From contig JAKIUD010000037.1 of the NCBI GenBank assembly GCA_021647765.1, positions 1 to 31,943 of the forward strand: 31,943 nt of DNA, written 5' to 3'. Below, piece after piece: positions 6,632 to 14,562 of the stretch (positions within the stretch are counted from its first letter, which is position 1; every line of letters begins with the position of its first letter). Under the pieces are notes generated by a model, which did no database searches, was not told the DNA's origin, and saw nothing but the letters and a program-made list of their open reading frames with translations. The position numbers were made by a program, and so were the translations under genes. This DNA is from Desulfuromusa sp. Its GTDB lineage: Bacteria > Desulfobacterota > Desulfuromonadia > Desulfuromonadales > Geopsychrobacteraceae.

Positions 6632-7522
6632 TCACTTTTCCTTGATTAAACGGGTGTGCAATCCCAAACTGGAAATATGTGCGGCAACTTCACGAGCAGT
6701 TTGTTGATCAGCTTGGATCGCTGCCAACATTGTCCCTTTCATGGTCACTATGCTGTCAACAAGTGACACATTGATCATTTTCTGAGCTAAATCGGCCTGC
6801 ATCTGGCGAGCTCTATCTTCCTGGTGAAAAGAGCCAGCATAAACTGCCAGGTTATCACCCTCGGGCAACAAAAAGGCGGATTTAACAACTTTTTTTAACT
6901 TCTCCAGGTGCAGGCGTGCTTCTGTCTCAGGATATTCTCCCTCCAGCAAACGAATCATTGCCACCTGACCGCGCCCCGTTTTTTTTTGCGGTTGAAAACC
7001 CAGCTCTTGTAACTGACTGATTGCCTGTTGTAAATCAGCACGACTAATAAAAGGACCAACGGTAACGGTAAAAAGGGGATTTTTGCTTTTAACAACCGGA
7101 GAAGCAGCAACAGAAGTCACTGGTTTTAGAAACGAGACGTCCTCGACAATAGCATCAACATCATCCGGAACAACTATTTCCGGTCGGGAAGGGACAGGTA
7201 ATCTTGGTGAAATATAGTAATTCTCTTGTTTTTCAGGTGGGGATTGCAATAAAAGCGGAGAGCTAAAGAAATAATAGCCTAAACCCAGCAGCAGGGTACA
7301 AAACAGAACCAACAAAAACAGGGAACTAAAAAGATTTTTTTTTCCCTCACCAACAACTGCTACCTCTCGATCAACAAGATGCTCTACAGAGTCTCTATCA
7401 TCTGAATTATCCAGCAGAAGTAATTCAAGTCTTTTAACCTTATTTATCGACTTGCCACCCCCCATTTTTTCAGCAGGTTCATGAATCGATTCTGGAATAT
7501 CCTGTTCATCTGCAGCGTTCAT
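6632..7522 (-). CDS. SPOR-domain membrane protein
   Basis: A bitopic inner-membrane protein: a charged cytoplasmic N-terminus of about 75 residues, one membrane segment (FSSLFLLVLFCTLLLGLGYYFF), a proline-rich periplasmic linker, and a C-terminal region from about 145 with two SPOR-like units (TVTVGPFISRADLQQA... and AVYAGSFHQEDRARQM...). SPOR domains bind denuded glycan strands of septal peptidoglycan, so a division or envelope role is likely. I start it at the ATG at 7522 (296 aa), with AGGAAA upstream; an upstream in-frame start at 7567 would fall inside repeat C. It shares an operon with the following uncharacterised gene, 7 nt away. Confidence 0.8.
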   Translation of the reverse strand: MNAADEQDIPESIHEPAEKMGGGKSINKVKRLELLLLDNSDDRDSVEHLVDREVAVVGEGKKNLFSSLFLLVLFCTLLLGLGYYFFSSPLLLQSPPEKQENYYISPRLPVPSRPEIVVPDDVDAIVEDVSFLKPVTSVAASPVVKSKNPLFTVTVGPFISRADLQQAISQLQELGFQPQKKTGRGQVAMIRLLEGEYPETEARLHLEKLKKVVKSAFLLPEGDNLAVYAGSFHQEDRARQMQADLAQKMINVSLVDSIVTMKGTMLAAIQADQQTAREVAAHISSLGLHTRLIKEK

Positions 7523-7558
7523 CAAGTTTCCTGTTTTCTGTAAGCATCCGGAACCACT

Positions 7559-7748
7559 GAGTGGCATTAGTTTGACCAGTATTGCAGTAAACTTGGGACT
7601 GTCCCCAGCCCTATCGGGGGCTGTCCCGAAAGTTTACGATCGACAAAGAACCGCGGTGGTTTGCACCGCAAAAACCGGGACAGCCCCCATGCAGGGACAG
7701 TCCCGTTTTTGCTGCTATCTACTCTTAAGCTCAAGCGTAGTGTCATCC
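7559..7748 (+). repeat. Palindromic intergenic repeat, copy C (about 190 bp)
   Basis: Ends are more diverged than in copies B and D: GAGTGGCATTAG (7559-7570) and TAGTGTCATCC (7738-7748). The interior is well kept: GTAAACTTGGGAC and GTCCCGAAAGTTTAC arms for the first hairpin, a perfect central hairpin GCGGTG-GTTTG-CACCGC (7653-7669), and GGGACAGCCCCC/GGGACAGTCCCG arms followed by TTTTTGC. It sits between the EF-G-like gene and the SPOR gene, both on the minus strand, so its T-run points against the direction of transcription of its neighbours. Confidence 0.88.
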
Positions 7749-7782
7749 GGGACACCATTTGAAATGATGTCCCGGTTTTTTT
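7747..7782 (+). terminator. Strong hairpin with T-run next to the EF-G-like stop codon
   Basis: CCGGGACA (7747-7754) pairs with TGTCCCGG (7768-7775), and CATT/AATG continue the stem after one mismatch around a 3 nt loop. Seven T residues follow (7776-7782), so it has the form of a plus-strand intrinsic terminator. Read from the EF-G-like gene on the minus strand, the hairpin begins 6 nt after the stop codon but has no T-run on its far side. It could block antisense transcription into that gene or act as a 3' stabilising hairpin for its mRNA. Confidence 0.6.
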
Positions 7783-9860
7783 CAGCTTTCTTTGTTCAAA
7801 TCTTCCAAAATCTTGGCCGTCTGGTGAGTTGGCACTTCTTCATACTTACTGAATTCCATTGAGAACATCCCGCGATCTGATGTCATGGAACGCAGTTCAG
7901 GAGCATACCTGAGAACTTCAGCCATCGGCACTTCTGCACGAATCACCTGGCTGTTTGCCTGTGGCTCAACACCCACAACCTTACCACGCCGAGAATTAAG
8001 ATCGCCTATCACATCGCCCATACAATCGTCAGGAACAGTAATTTCAATTGCCATAACTGGCTCTAAAAGAACCGGTTTACACACTTCCATCGCTTTTTTG
8101 AACGCCATCGAACCAGCAACTTTAAAAGCCATTTCCGATGAATCAACCGAGTGATGTGACCCATCATATAAAGTAACCCGCAGGTCAACAACTTGATTTT
8201 TAGTCAGGGGGCCGGTTTTCATCGCTTCGATAATCCCCTTATCGACAGCAGGGATATAGTTTCGTGGAATGACCCCCCCCACAACTTTGTCCACAAATTC
8301 ATAACCGGAACCACGCGGCAGCGGCTTGACTTCAATCCAGACATCACCAAACTGTCCTTTTCCGCCCGATTGTTTTTTATATTTACCTTGTACCTGAGTC
8401 GAAGCTTTGATGGTTTCACGATATGGAACCTTAGGTTCTTTTAGAAGAATATCAGCACCATATTTACGCTTGAGACGTTCAACTGCAACTTCAAGATGAA
8501 TTTGCCCCATCCCGGAAAGCACCATCTCCTTGGTTTCTTCGTCACGGGTTATACGTAAGGTGGGATCTTCTTCCATCAGCCGCTGTAAACCAGTATAAAT
8601 TTTATCTTCATCCCCCTTACTCTTGCCTTCCAGAGCAAAAGAGATAATCGGCTTAAGTGGCACCAGCGGTTCATACATAACCTGATTTTTCAAATCACAG
8701 AGAGTATCACCCGTTGACGTGACCTTTAATTTGGGGATAGCAATAATATCCCCGGCAGCCGCTAAATCAATGGGGGTCTGTTTTTTCCCCTCCAGTTTGA
8801 AAATATTGTTGACGCGTTCTTTTTCATCTTTATTCGGATTATACACTTGAGTATCCCCCGACAAAGTTCCTGAATAGAGTCGCATCAAAGAGAGCTTACC
8901 CGCATAAGGATCATTGATCGTTTTGAATACCATGGCAGAAAAAGGCTCATCTTCACTGGGATGCCGTTCGACTGGCTCATCGGTATTTGGTTTGACACCG
9001 GTCTGGGTTCCCTTGTCAACTGGCGATGGCAAACAGGCTGTAATATAATTAAGGAGATGCCGCACCCCGATGTTGGCCGTCGCACTGCCACATAACACGA
9101 CGGTAAAAACACCCGTCAACGTCCCTTCGCGGAGTCCGGACAGAATTTCCTCTTCGCTTAAACTCTCACCTTCTAGATATTTCTCCATTAAATCATCATC
9201 AGCATCAGCAACAGCTTCAAGCAGTTGTTCATGCAGACGATTAGCTTCTTCCAAATATTCTGCAGGAATGTCCACCTCTTCGTAGCTTCCGCTTTCATCA
9301 AACTTGTAAACTTTGGCTTTCATCCGCACCAAATCAATTATCCCTTTAAAATCCTCTTCCGCACCAATGGGCATGGTGACAACCACAGCTCGGGCACCAA
9401 GAGATTTTTCCATGGCATCGACAGCTTTTAAAAAATCAGCGCGTTCTTTATCCATCTTATTGACAAAAGCGATTCTGGGAATTTCAAATTCATCACACCA
9501 CTTCCAGATTTGCATAGTCTGGGACTTGACCCCCGAAATTGCCGAGACAATGACCACTGCGCCGCCAAGAACTCGCAAACAGCGGCGGGTATCGTGCAGA
9601 AAGTTGCTGACTCCGGGGGTATCGACAATATGCAAACTGTAATCGTTCCACAGACAATGGTTTAAGCTGGCACTCAGGGTCGCCCGACGCTTGATCTCTT
9701 CCTCCTCAAAATCCATGGAAGAGGTGCCATTATCGACCTTTCCCAAGGTATCCGTCATGCCGGTATTGAATAAAATCGCTTCAACCAGCGAAGTTTTACC
9801 GGCACTGTTATGCGCTACAATTCCAAGATTTCTCAATTTTGTCGTGTCGTACTTACCCAT
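7782..9860 (-). CDS. Elongation factor G-like translational GTPase (EF-G2 type)
   Basis: A full-length (692 aa) EF-G architecture: GTPase domain, domain II, then domains III-V with the GKGQFGDV and GSGYEFVDKVVGGVIP segments of domain IV. The GTPase motifs differ from canonical EF-G: P-loop AHNSAGKTS (16-24) instead of AHIDAGKTT, switch I RRATLSAS (58-65) instead of RGITI, and DTPGVSNF (80-87) where EF-G has DTPGHVDF, so the catalytic His position is Val84. NKMD (134-137) is intact. These features fit the EF-G-like paralogue group that many deltaproteobacteria carry besides fusA. Start ATG 9860 has GGAG 6 nt upstream. Its function is not settled; a specialised or slow-hydrolysing ribosomal factor is possible. 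Confidence 0.88.
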   Translation of the reverse strand: MGKYDTTKLRNLGIVAHNSAGKTSLVEAILFNTGMTDTLGKVDNGTSSMDFEEEEIKRRATLSASLNHCLWNDYSLHIVDTPGVSNFLHDTRRCLRVLGGAVVIVSAISGVKSQTMQIWKWCDEFEIPRIAFVNKMDKERADFLKAVDAMEKSLGARAVVVTMPIGAEEDFKGIIDLVRMKAKVYKFDESGSYEEVDIPAEYLEEANRLHEQLLEAVADADDDLMEKYLEGESLSEEEILSGLREGTLTGVFTVVLCGSATANIGVRHLLNYITACLPSPVDKGTQTGVKPNTDEPVERHPSEDEPFSAMVFKTINDPYAGKLSLMRLYSGTLSGDTQVYNPNKDEKERVNNIFKLEGKKQTPIDLAAAGDIIAIPKLKVTSTGDTLCDLKNQVMYEPLVPLKPIISFALEGKSKGDEDKIYTGLQRLMEEDPTLRITRDEETKEMVLSGMGQIHLEVAVERLKRKYGADILLKEPKVPYRETIKASTQVQGKYKKQSGGKGQFGDVWIEVKPLPRGSGYEFVDKVVGGVIPRNYIPAVDKGIIEAMKTGPLTKNQVVDLRVTLYDGSHHSVDSSEMAFKVAGSMAFKKAMEVCKPVLLEPVMAIEITVPDDCMGDVIGDLNSRRGKVVGVEPQANSQVIRAEVPMAEVLRYAPELRSMTSDRGMFSMEFSKYEEVPTHQTAKILEDLNKES

Positions 9861-9897
9861 GAATCGCTCCTTTTTTTAGAAAAAGCCTGTTACGAGG

Positions 9898-10665
9898 TTA
9901 ATTCCGGTTTCTTTCGTAAAGTATTCTTAACCCTTCCAGGGTCAAAAATGGTTCCACCTGATCAATACAGCCAGTTGCAGCAGAAATCGGTGCCGCCAGT
10001 CCACCTGTCGCAATGACTTTGGGTACTTCAGACAGCTCTTCTTTCATCCGACTGACAATTCCTTCGACCAAGCCGACATAGCCGAAAAAAATACCAGCCT
10101 GCATACTGTTAATGGTGTTTTTAGCAATAATATGATCAGGCTGAGAAAATTCGACCCGGGGTAATTTACTTGCCCGTTCAAATAGTGCATCAGCAGAAAT
10201 TCCCACCCCGGGAGCAATGGCACCCCCCTGATAACTACCGTCCGGAGCAATAACATCAAAAGTTGTTGCCGTACCAAAATCAACCACAATCAAACCACAT
10301 TTAGATTTTTCATAAGCAGCGATTGCATTGACAATCCGGTCAGCACCAACTTCACGCGGGCTATCGTATTGAATCGGCATACCAGTTTTTATTCCTGGGC
10401 CAACAACATAAGGTTTCAACTTGAAATATTTCAAACAGAGACCCTCAAGAGTATCGAGCATCGGAGGAACAACACTTGAGACGATCACATCATCCAGATC
10501 AGAGAATTGCAATCCTGACAACTGAAACAGATTGTTGAATAACATCGCATATTCATCAATAGTCCGGTCTTTATCGGTTCCGATCCGCCAGTCTTTTTTT
10601 AAGCTCTGTCGGTCAAAAATCCCCAGAACAGTATTGCTGTTTCCAACGTCAATAACCAACAACAT
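9898..10665 (-). CDS. coaX: Type III pantothenate kinase
   Basis: Catalyses the first step of coenzyme A synthesis, ATP-dependent phosphorylation of pantothenate, and belongs to the ASKHA fold. The 255 aa sequence shows DVGNSNT at residues 6-12 (phosphate loop), GADRIVNAIAAYE in the middle, VDFGTATTFDVI, and GGAIAPGVGIS. All are signatures of CoaX rather than CoaA or eukaryotic-type PanK. Start ATG at 10665 lies 4 nt after the birA stop codon, with a GGGAGAAG ribosome site inside the end of birA. The order nadC-birA-coaX is a co-transcribed cofactor set. Confidence 0.95.
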   Translation of the reverse strand: MLLVIDVGNSNTVLGIFDRQSLKKDWRIGTDKDRTIDEYAMLFNNLFQLSGLQFSDLDDVIVSSVVPPMLDTLEGLCLKYFKLKPYVVGPGIKTGMPIQYDSPREVGADRIVNAIAAYEKSKCGLIVVDFGTATTFDVIAPDGSYQGGAIAPGVGISADALFERASKLPRVEFSQPDHIIAKNTINSMQAGIFFGYVGLVEGIVSRMKEELSEVPKVIATGGLAAPISAATGCIDQVEPFLTLEGLRILYERNRN

Positions 10666-10669
10666 AATA

Positions 10670-11668
10670 TTAGTTCTTCTCCCGCTTCCTGCTCTTGACC
10701 GGGATAACGTCCCCGGCCAGAATTTTCTCTATCTGACCATCTTGCTGTTGCAGTCGTAACGCCCCATCAGCTTCGAGTCCCACAACTGTTCCACGCAAGC
10801 ATCTGTTTCCCCGATCGACCTCAACTTGCTTGTTCATTATATGACAGAGGCTTTCCCAGCGATGCCTTATCGGGGTAAACCCCTCCTGCAAAAATTCGGA
10901 ATAATATAAATCCAGTCGCTGTAAAAAAAACTGGAGGAAATTCAAACGATCAATCGGTTGTCCCGTTTCCATAAAAACTGAAGTTGCCGGATAGTTAAGA
11001 CCATCCGGAAACTGACTCTCGGTCATATTGAGATTAACACCAACCCCGAGAATAACAAAATGAATCTGCTCTGTCTCGGCATTCATTTCATTGAGCAATC
11101 CAGAAATTTTGGCACCATTGATCAGAATATCATTTGGCCACTTAACTTCTGCAGAGAACTGACAAAGTTCTTGCAGGGTTTCGGCAACGGCAACAGCGGT
11201 CAGAAAAGTTAATTGGGGAGCCTGCTGAACAGGGATTTGGGGACGCAACAATATGGAACAATAAAGGTTAACTCCGGGGGGAGATTCCCAACGCCGACCA
11301 AGACGACCTCGACCGGCGCTTTGTCGGTCGGCAACAACCACCGTACCTTCGATAGCCCCCTCTTCCGCCAGTCGGCGTGCCCGCACATTGGTTGAATCTG
11401 TCTCTGGAAAGGAAATAACTGATCGGCCAATCAACTGACAATTTAGCCCTCTTTCAATTTCGGAAGCGAGCAACAAATCGGGTGCTGCCAACAATCGATA
11501 TCCAAGAGAATGTTTAGCTTCGATTTCAAATCCTAACTCACGCAACACCTCAACCTGCTTCCACACTGCTGCCCGGGAGATATCAAGCAAGCGGCTGATC
11601 TCCTGCCCTGACAGATATTGATTGGGACAAGTGCGAAACAAACCGATGATTTTGTCACGTGAGGTCAA
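10670..11668 (-). CDS. birA: Bifunctional biotin-protein ligase / biotin operon repressor
   Basis: Activates biotin to biotinyl-5'-AMP and transfers it to carrier proteins. The N-terminal 60 residues form a winged-helix domain (SGQEISRLLDISRAAVWKQV), so it probably also binds DNA as a repressor. The ligase core has GRGRLGRRWESPPG (nucleotide-binding loop), KWPNDILINGAKISGLL and a C-terminal SH3-like domain. At 332 aa it is the typical length for the bifunctional class. The start is a TTG at 11668 with a weak GGAAAT upstream; no better start is visible. It lies 11 nt after nadC and 4 nt before coaX. Confidence 0.93.
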   Translation of the reverse strand: MTSRDKIIGLFRTCPNQYLSGQEISRLLDISRAAVWKQVEVLRELGFEIEAKHSLGYRLLAAPDLLLASEIERGLNCQLIGRSVISFPETDSTNVRARRLAEEGAIEGTVVVADRQSAGRGRLGRRWESPPGVNLYCSILLRPQIPVQQAPQLTFLTAVAVAETLQELCQFSAEVKWPNDILINGAKISGLLNEMNAETEQIHFVILGVGVNLNMTESQFPDGLNYPATSVFMETGQPIDRLNFLQFFLQRLDLYYSEFLQEGFTPIRHRWESLCHIMNKQVEVDRGNRCLRGTVVGLEADGALRLQQQDGQIEKILAGDVIPVKSRKREKN

Positions 11669-11679
11669 TGGATTTCCAA

Positions 11680-12507
11680 TTAATTAAACAGCATCGAAAT
11701 ATCTGCAGCTGTCACTGAATGGGTTAAAGCACCAACAGAAATAATATCGACACCGGTTTCCGCGATTGCACGAACCCGTTCCAGATTAACTCCACCGGAA
11801 GCTTCAACCTGCGCCTTTCCAGCAATCAACTCAACCCCCTGCCGCATCTCATCCAGACCCATATTGTCGAGCATGATGATATCAGCCCCTGCTTGCAATG
11901 CCTCTTCAACCTCAGCCAGATTGCGCGTCTCTATTTCAATCTTGAGAGTATGAGGAATCCGCTGCGTTGCCCGTTCAATGACAGCAGAAATCCCGCCGGC
12001 AGCAGCAATATGATTTTCTTTGATGAGAACCCCGTCGAACAGACCGATCCGGTGGTTTTGCCCCCCCCCCATCCGTACCGAATACTTATCCAGAGCACGT
12101 AACCCGGGAACGGTTTTACGCGTATCGACAATCCTGGCAGCAGTTCCTTCCACCTCGGCAACATATCTGGCTGTTAAAGTGGCAATTCCACTCATCCGTT
12201 GCAACAGATTCAGAGCGACTCTCTCCCCCTGGAGCAGGAGAGAAGCTTTTCCTCTCAACCAGGCAAGGACGTCCCCTTTACGGACAGAATGACCATCAGC
12301 AAGAATCTTTTCAAACCGCATAGCAGAGTCAAGTGTTTGAAAAACTTCCGCCGCAACATCAAGACCTGCCAGAGTAAAATCTTCCCTAGCAATCAGCTCA
12401 GCGCGAGCAACCGTATCTCGTGTAACCGTAACCTCAGTTGTCACATCACCAAGGCCGATATCTTCTTCTAACGCCGTGCGAATAATCCGCTCGATCTCAA
12501 ACTGCAT
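11680..12507 (-). CDS. nadC: Nicotinate-nucleotide pyrophosphorylase (carboxylating)
   Basis: Converts quinolinate and PRPP to nicotinate mononucleotide in de novo NAD synthesis. The 275 aa protein has EEDIGLGDVTTE near the N-terminus, RMSGIATLT, DTRKTVPGLRALDKYSVRMGGGQNHRIGLFDGVLIKENH (spanning the conserved active-site Arg, Lys and His residues), and EASGGVNLERVRAIAETGVDIISVGALTHS at the phosphate-binding end. Start ATG at 12507 has GGAG 9 nt upstream. It is the first gene of the nadC-birA-coaX operon and is divergent from the OmpA-type lipoprotein gene, so its promoter must lie in the 205 bp between them. Confidence 0.95.
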   Translation of the reverse strand: MQFEIERIIRTALEEDIGLGDVTTEVTVTRDTVARAELIAREDFTLAGLDVAAEVFQTLDSAMRFEKILADGHSVRKGDVLAWLRGKASLLLQGERVALNLLQRMSGIATLTARYVAEVEGTAARIVDTRKTVPGLRALDKYSVRMGGGQNHRIGLFDGVLIKENHIAAAGGISAVIERATQRIPHTLKIEIETRNLAEVEEALQAGADIIMLDNMGLDEMRQGVELIAGKAQVEASGGVNLERVRAIAETGVDIISVGALTHSVTAADISMLFN

Positions 12508-12644
12508 CGGTTAAAACTCCAGGAAGGGTATAAAACCCGCAAAATGTTGGTATAATTGGGAAGAAAGAGTATGATTTATAGCATAACGCTTATTGCTCCC
12601 GCAACCGAAAACACTGTTCTGATGTGGGAATCCCCTTTACATTT

Positions 12645-12657
12645 CCACAACTTGTGG
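12645..12657. promoter_or_regulatory. Perfect palindrome upstream of the OmpA lipoprotein gene
   Basis: CCACAA-C-TTGTGG is a perfect 13 bp inverted repeat in the divergent region between nadC and the OmpA-type lipoprotein gene, 55 nt before the latter's start. It has the form of a repressor-binding site, but I cannot name the regulator. A TATAAT box at 12551-12556 is also present without a clear -35. Confidence 0.25.
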
Positions 12658-12712
12658 TAAACATATGTCTTTCATGAAAGGACAAAATGACTATTTTAAA
12701 AAGGAGCAACAA

Positions 12713-13597
12713 ATGAAAAGACTCTTCGTTATCCTACTGCTTGGGCTGCCTCTTATATTGGGAGCCTGTGTCAGCAAAAACACCTTTCTTCAAAAAGTTA
12801 ATGAAGCAGATTTACTCTCTCGTGATGTTACCAATTTATCTGCTGCGACGGTTGAATTACGCCATGACAAAAAGATGCTACAGGATCAGCTCTCTAAGCT
12901 CAATGCACGCTTGGTTGAGGCTTTACAACAAAACTCCAAACTCCAGCGCGACCTGTTGGCAGCGTATGCCAATCAGGAACGCCAGGAAGGAAACCTGACT
13001 CTGCACCAGCAGCAATTGGAAGACATGCAACAAACAAACGATCGGTTGCTGGCGACAATTGAAGAGTTGAATCAGGCCTTGGAAAAAGAAAAAATAGCTC
13101 GTGAAGCGCGACTGGCAAAGGTGAAGAATACCTATAACCGGCTTGTCAATGCTCTGGAAGAAGAGCTAAAACGCGGGGAACTCACGATTTCAAACCTTGA
13201 GGGACAGTTGTCGGTCAATCTGCTCAACAAAATTCTTTTTGACTCCGGTAAAACGGTTATCAAAAAAGAAGGGCAGAAGGTTCTCAAAAGTCTGGGTGAT
13301 GTATTAAACAAATTCCCGGACAAAGCATTGCAAATTGCCGGTCATACGGACAATGTCCAGATCAGTGAACGGTTGAAAGAACGGTATCCTTCCAACTGGG
13401 AGCTGTCAACAGCTCGAGCAACCAGTGTTGTCCATTTTCTACAGGATAAAGTTGGATTGTCGGGAGAGCGCTTGATCGCAGCTGGATATAGTGAATACCG
13501 GCCGGTTGCCAGCAATGACGAACCTGAAGGTCGGGCTATGAATCGACGCATTCAAATCCTGTTGGTGCCTTATAAATCGGTAAATACAGCAGAATAA
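12713..13597 (+). CDS. OmpA-family outer-membrane lipoprotein
   Basis: The start is the ATG at 12713 (294 aa), with AGGAG 6 nt upstream; earlier in-frame ATGs lack a ribosome site. Residues 1-19 form a lipoprotein signal with lipobox LGAC (Cys19). Residues about 35-175 are heptad-rich and rich in Q, E, L and K, likely a long coiled coil. Residues about 180-290 form an OmpA-like peptidoglycan-binding domain: LFDSGK, GHTDN, NWELSTARA and NRRIQI, the segments that hold diaminopimelate. It probably tethers the outer membrane to peptidoglycan, similar to Pal or the OmpA-C part of MotB-like proteins. A hairpin at 13634-13659 ends the unit. Confidence 0.9.
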   Translation: MKRLFVILLLGLPLILGACVSKNTFLQKVNEADLLSRDVTNLSAATVELRHDKKMLQDQLSKLNARLVEALQQNSKLQRDLLAAYANQERQEGNLTLHQQQLEDMQQTNDRLLATIEELNQALEKEKIAREARLAKVKNTYNRLVNALEEELKRGELTISNLEGQLSVNLLNKILFDSGKTVIKKEGQKVLKSLGDVLNKFPDKALQIAGHTDNVQISERLKERYPSNWELSTARATSVVHFLQDKVGLSGERLIAAGYSEYRPVASNDEPEGRAMNRRIQILLVPYKSVNTAE

Positions 13598-13633
13598 ATA
13601 ATGTGATTGATCGTCAAATAAGTGAACAAAAAG

Positions 13634-13659
13634 CCCGTAGAGCTATCTTAGTCTACGGG
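13634..13659. terminator. Hairpin terminator after the OmpA lipoprotein gene
   Basis: CCCGTAGA (13634-13641) and TCTACGGG (13652-13659) form a perfect 8 bp stem with a 10 nt loop. AAAAAG precedes and TCTTGTT follows, so it could act in either direction. The only gene ending here is the lipoprotein gene, 37 nt upstream. Confidence 0.65.
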
Positions 13660-14109
13660 TCTTGTTGGTTAATGTCCGACATATATCCACATCCACAAAT
13701 TACGCTCACAGAACAATACTATCCGAACCATATTTCCATGGGCAATGGGTCGCTCACCCCAATATTAGTGGCCTGCTGAACGGCATGCGTATCAGATTTT
13801 CACCAGGTTCGATAAATCAGAAGTTGCACCAGCCTTCTCAGCGACAACCGCTTCGGGAAGCAACCTCGACAACCTCACAGAGATCCTTTCGATTTCAGAA
13901 AGCATCCTACTGCACTATTTGCACTCGGTCAATAAAAACCACCAGTATAATGCAAGTAGTTATCTGGCCTGTGGGCATCTATCAAGATAAAACATTATCC
14001 TGTCAAATTAGACAGTTACTGGCGAAACAAGGGTTGTCTAATTTTGATGGAGCATGTAGATTGTCATCTTGGATGAAGAAAATCAGCCGCCATCAACATG
14101 GGGAAGATA
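13660..14109. other. 450 bp without a recognised gene; possibly decayed coding sequence
   Basis: One plus-strand frame is open from 13662 to 14117 but its translation is rich in S, R, H, Q and I and resembles no family I know, and it has no ribosome binding site. A second frame, about 13769-13990, gives a more protein-like helical sequence (for example NLDNLTEILSISESILLHYL) but lacks a start and ends in a stop. The pattern could be a decayed gene whose frames have drifted. It directly precedes the AT-rich psiE-nhaA pair. Confidence 0.35.
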
Positions 14110-14562
14110 ATGACTAAACATGATGAACTACCAACAAGGCACGATGACCCTTTAATTGCACTTCTACATAAAGCAATTAAACTTTCCATAAAAATGTTAG
14201 CTATATTGATGGTAGTGGTTATTTATTGGGGGGTGGCTGATGTCGTCTATGTACTGTACGAGCAGCTAAGGCACCCACCTTTTATGCTTCTTGACATCTC
14301 CGATATTTTGAAGACATTTGGAGCATTTTTGACAGTTTTAATCGCCGTTGAAATATATCAGAATATTGTTCTGTATTTAAGAACAGATGTAATTCCTTTA
14401 AAATTAGTTATTGCAACAGCTTTGATGGCCATTGCAAGAAAGGTTATTATCTTGGATTTTAAAGTGTTAGAACCTACATACATTTTTGCAGCAGGTACCG
14501 TTATTTTAGCATTGGGCATTACCTATTATCTGCTAGGAAAAAACTATAAAGAAGAACTATGA
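14110..14562 (+). CDS. PsiE-family (phosphate-starvation-inducible) membrane protein
   Basis: A 151 aa integral membrane protein with four hydrophobic segments and the character of the PsiE family (IYWGVADVVYVLYE in the first segment, FLTVLIAVEIYQNIVLYLR in the second, ALMAIARKVIILD in the third). The family is named for a phosphate-starvation-inducible E. coli gene, but its biochemical role is not known. ATG at 14110 follows GGGGAAG; an in-frame ATG four codons earlier has no ribosome site. Its last bases overlap the nhaA start by 4 nt (ATGA), so the two are translationally coupled. Sampled base composition is clearly lower in G+C than the rest of the window. Confidence 0.75.
   Translation: MTKHDELPTRHDDPLIALLHKAIKLSIKMLAILMVVVIYWGVADVVYVLYEQLRHPPFMLLDISDILKTFGAFLTVLIAVEIYQNIVLYLRTDVIPLKLVIATALMAIARKVIILDFKVLEPTYIFAAGTVILALGITYYLLGKNYKEEL

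Noticed and set aside
7567..7758. Open frames inside the repeats, such as 7567-7758 (-) and 31600-31785 (+), whose translations share a GQPP...LGTVPSLLQYW core
   Set aside because: The similarity between them comes from the shared repeat DNA. They have no ribosome sites and the frame is broken in other copies, so they are not genes.
8193..8444. Antisense open frames within the EF-G-like gene and other long genes
   Set aside because: Shadow frames of well-supported genes, without ribosome sites or recognisable products.
13662..14117. 151-codon open frame between the lipoprotein terminator and psiE
   Set aside because: No ribosome site, it begins within the terminator region, has unusual composition, resembles no known family and overlaps the psiE start.
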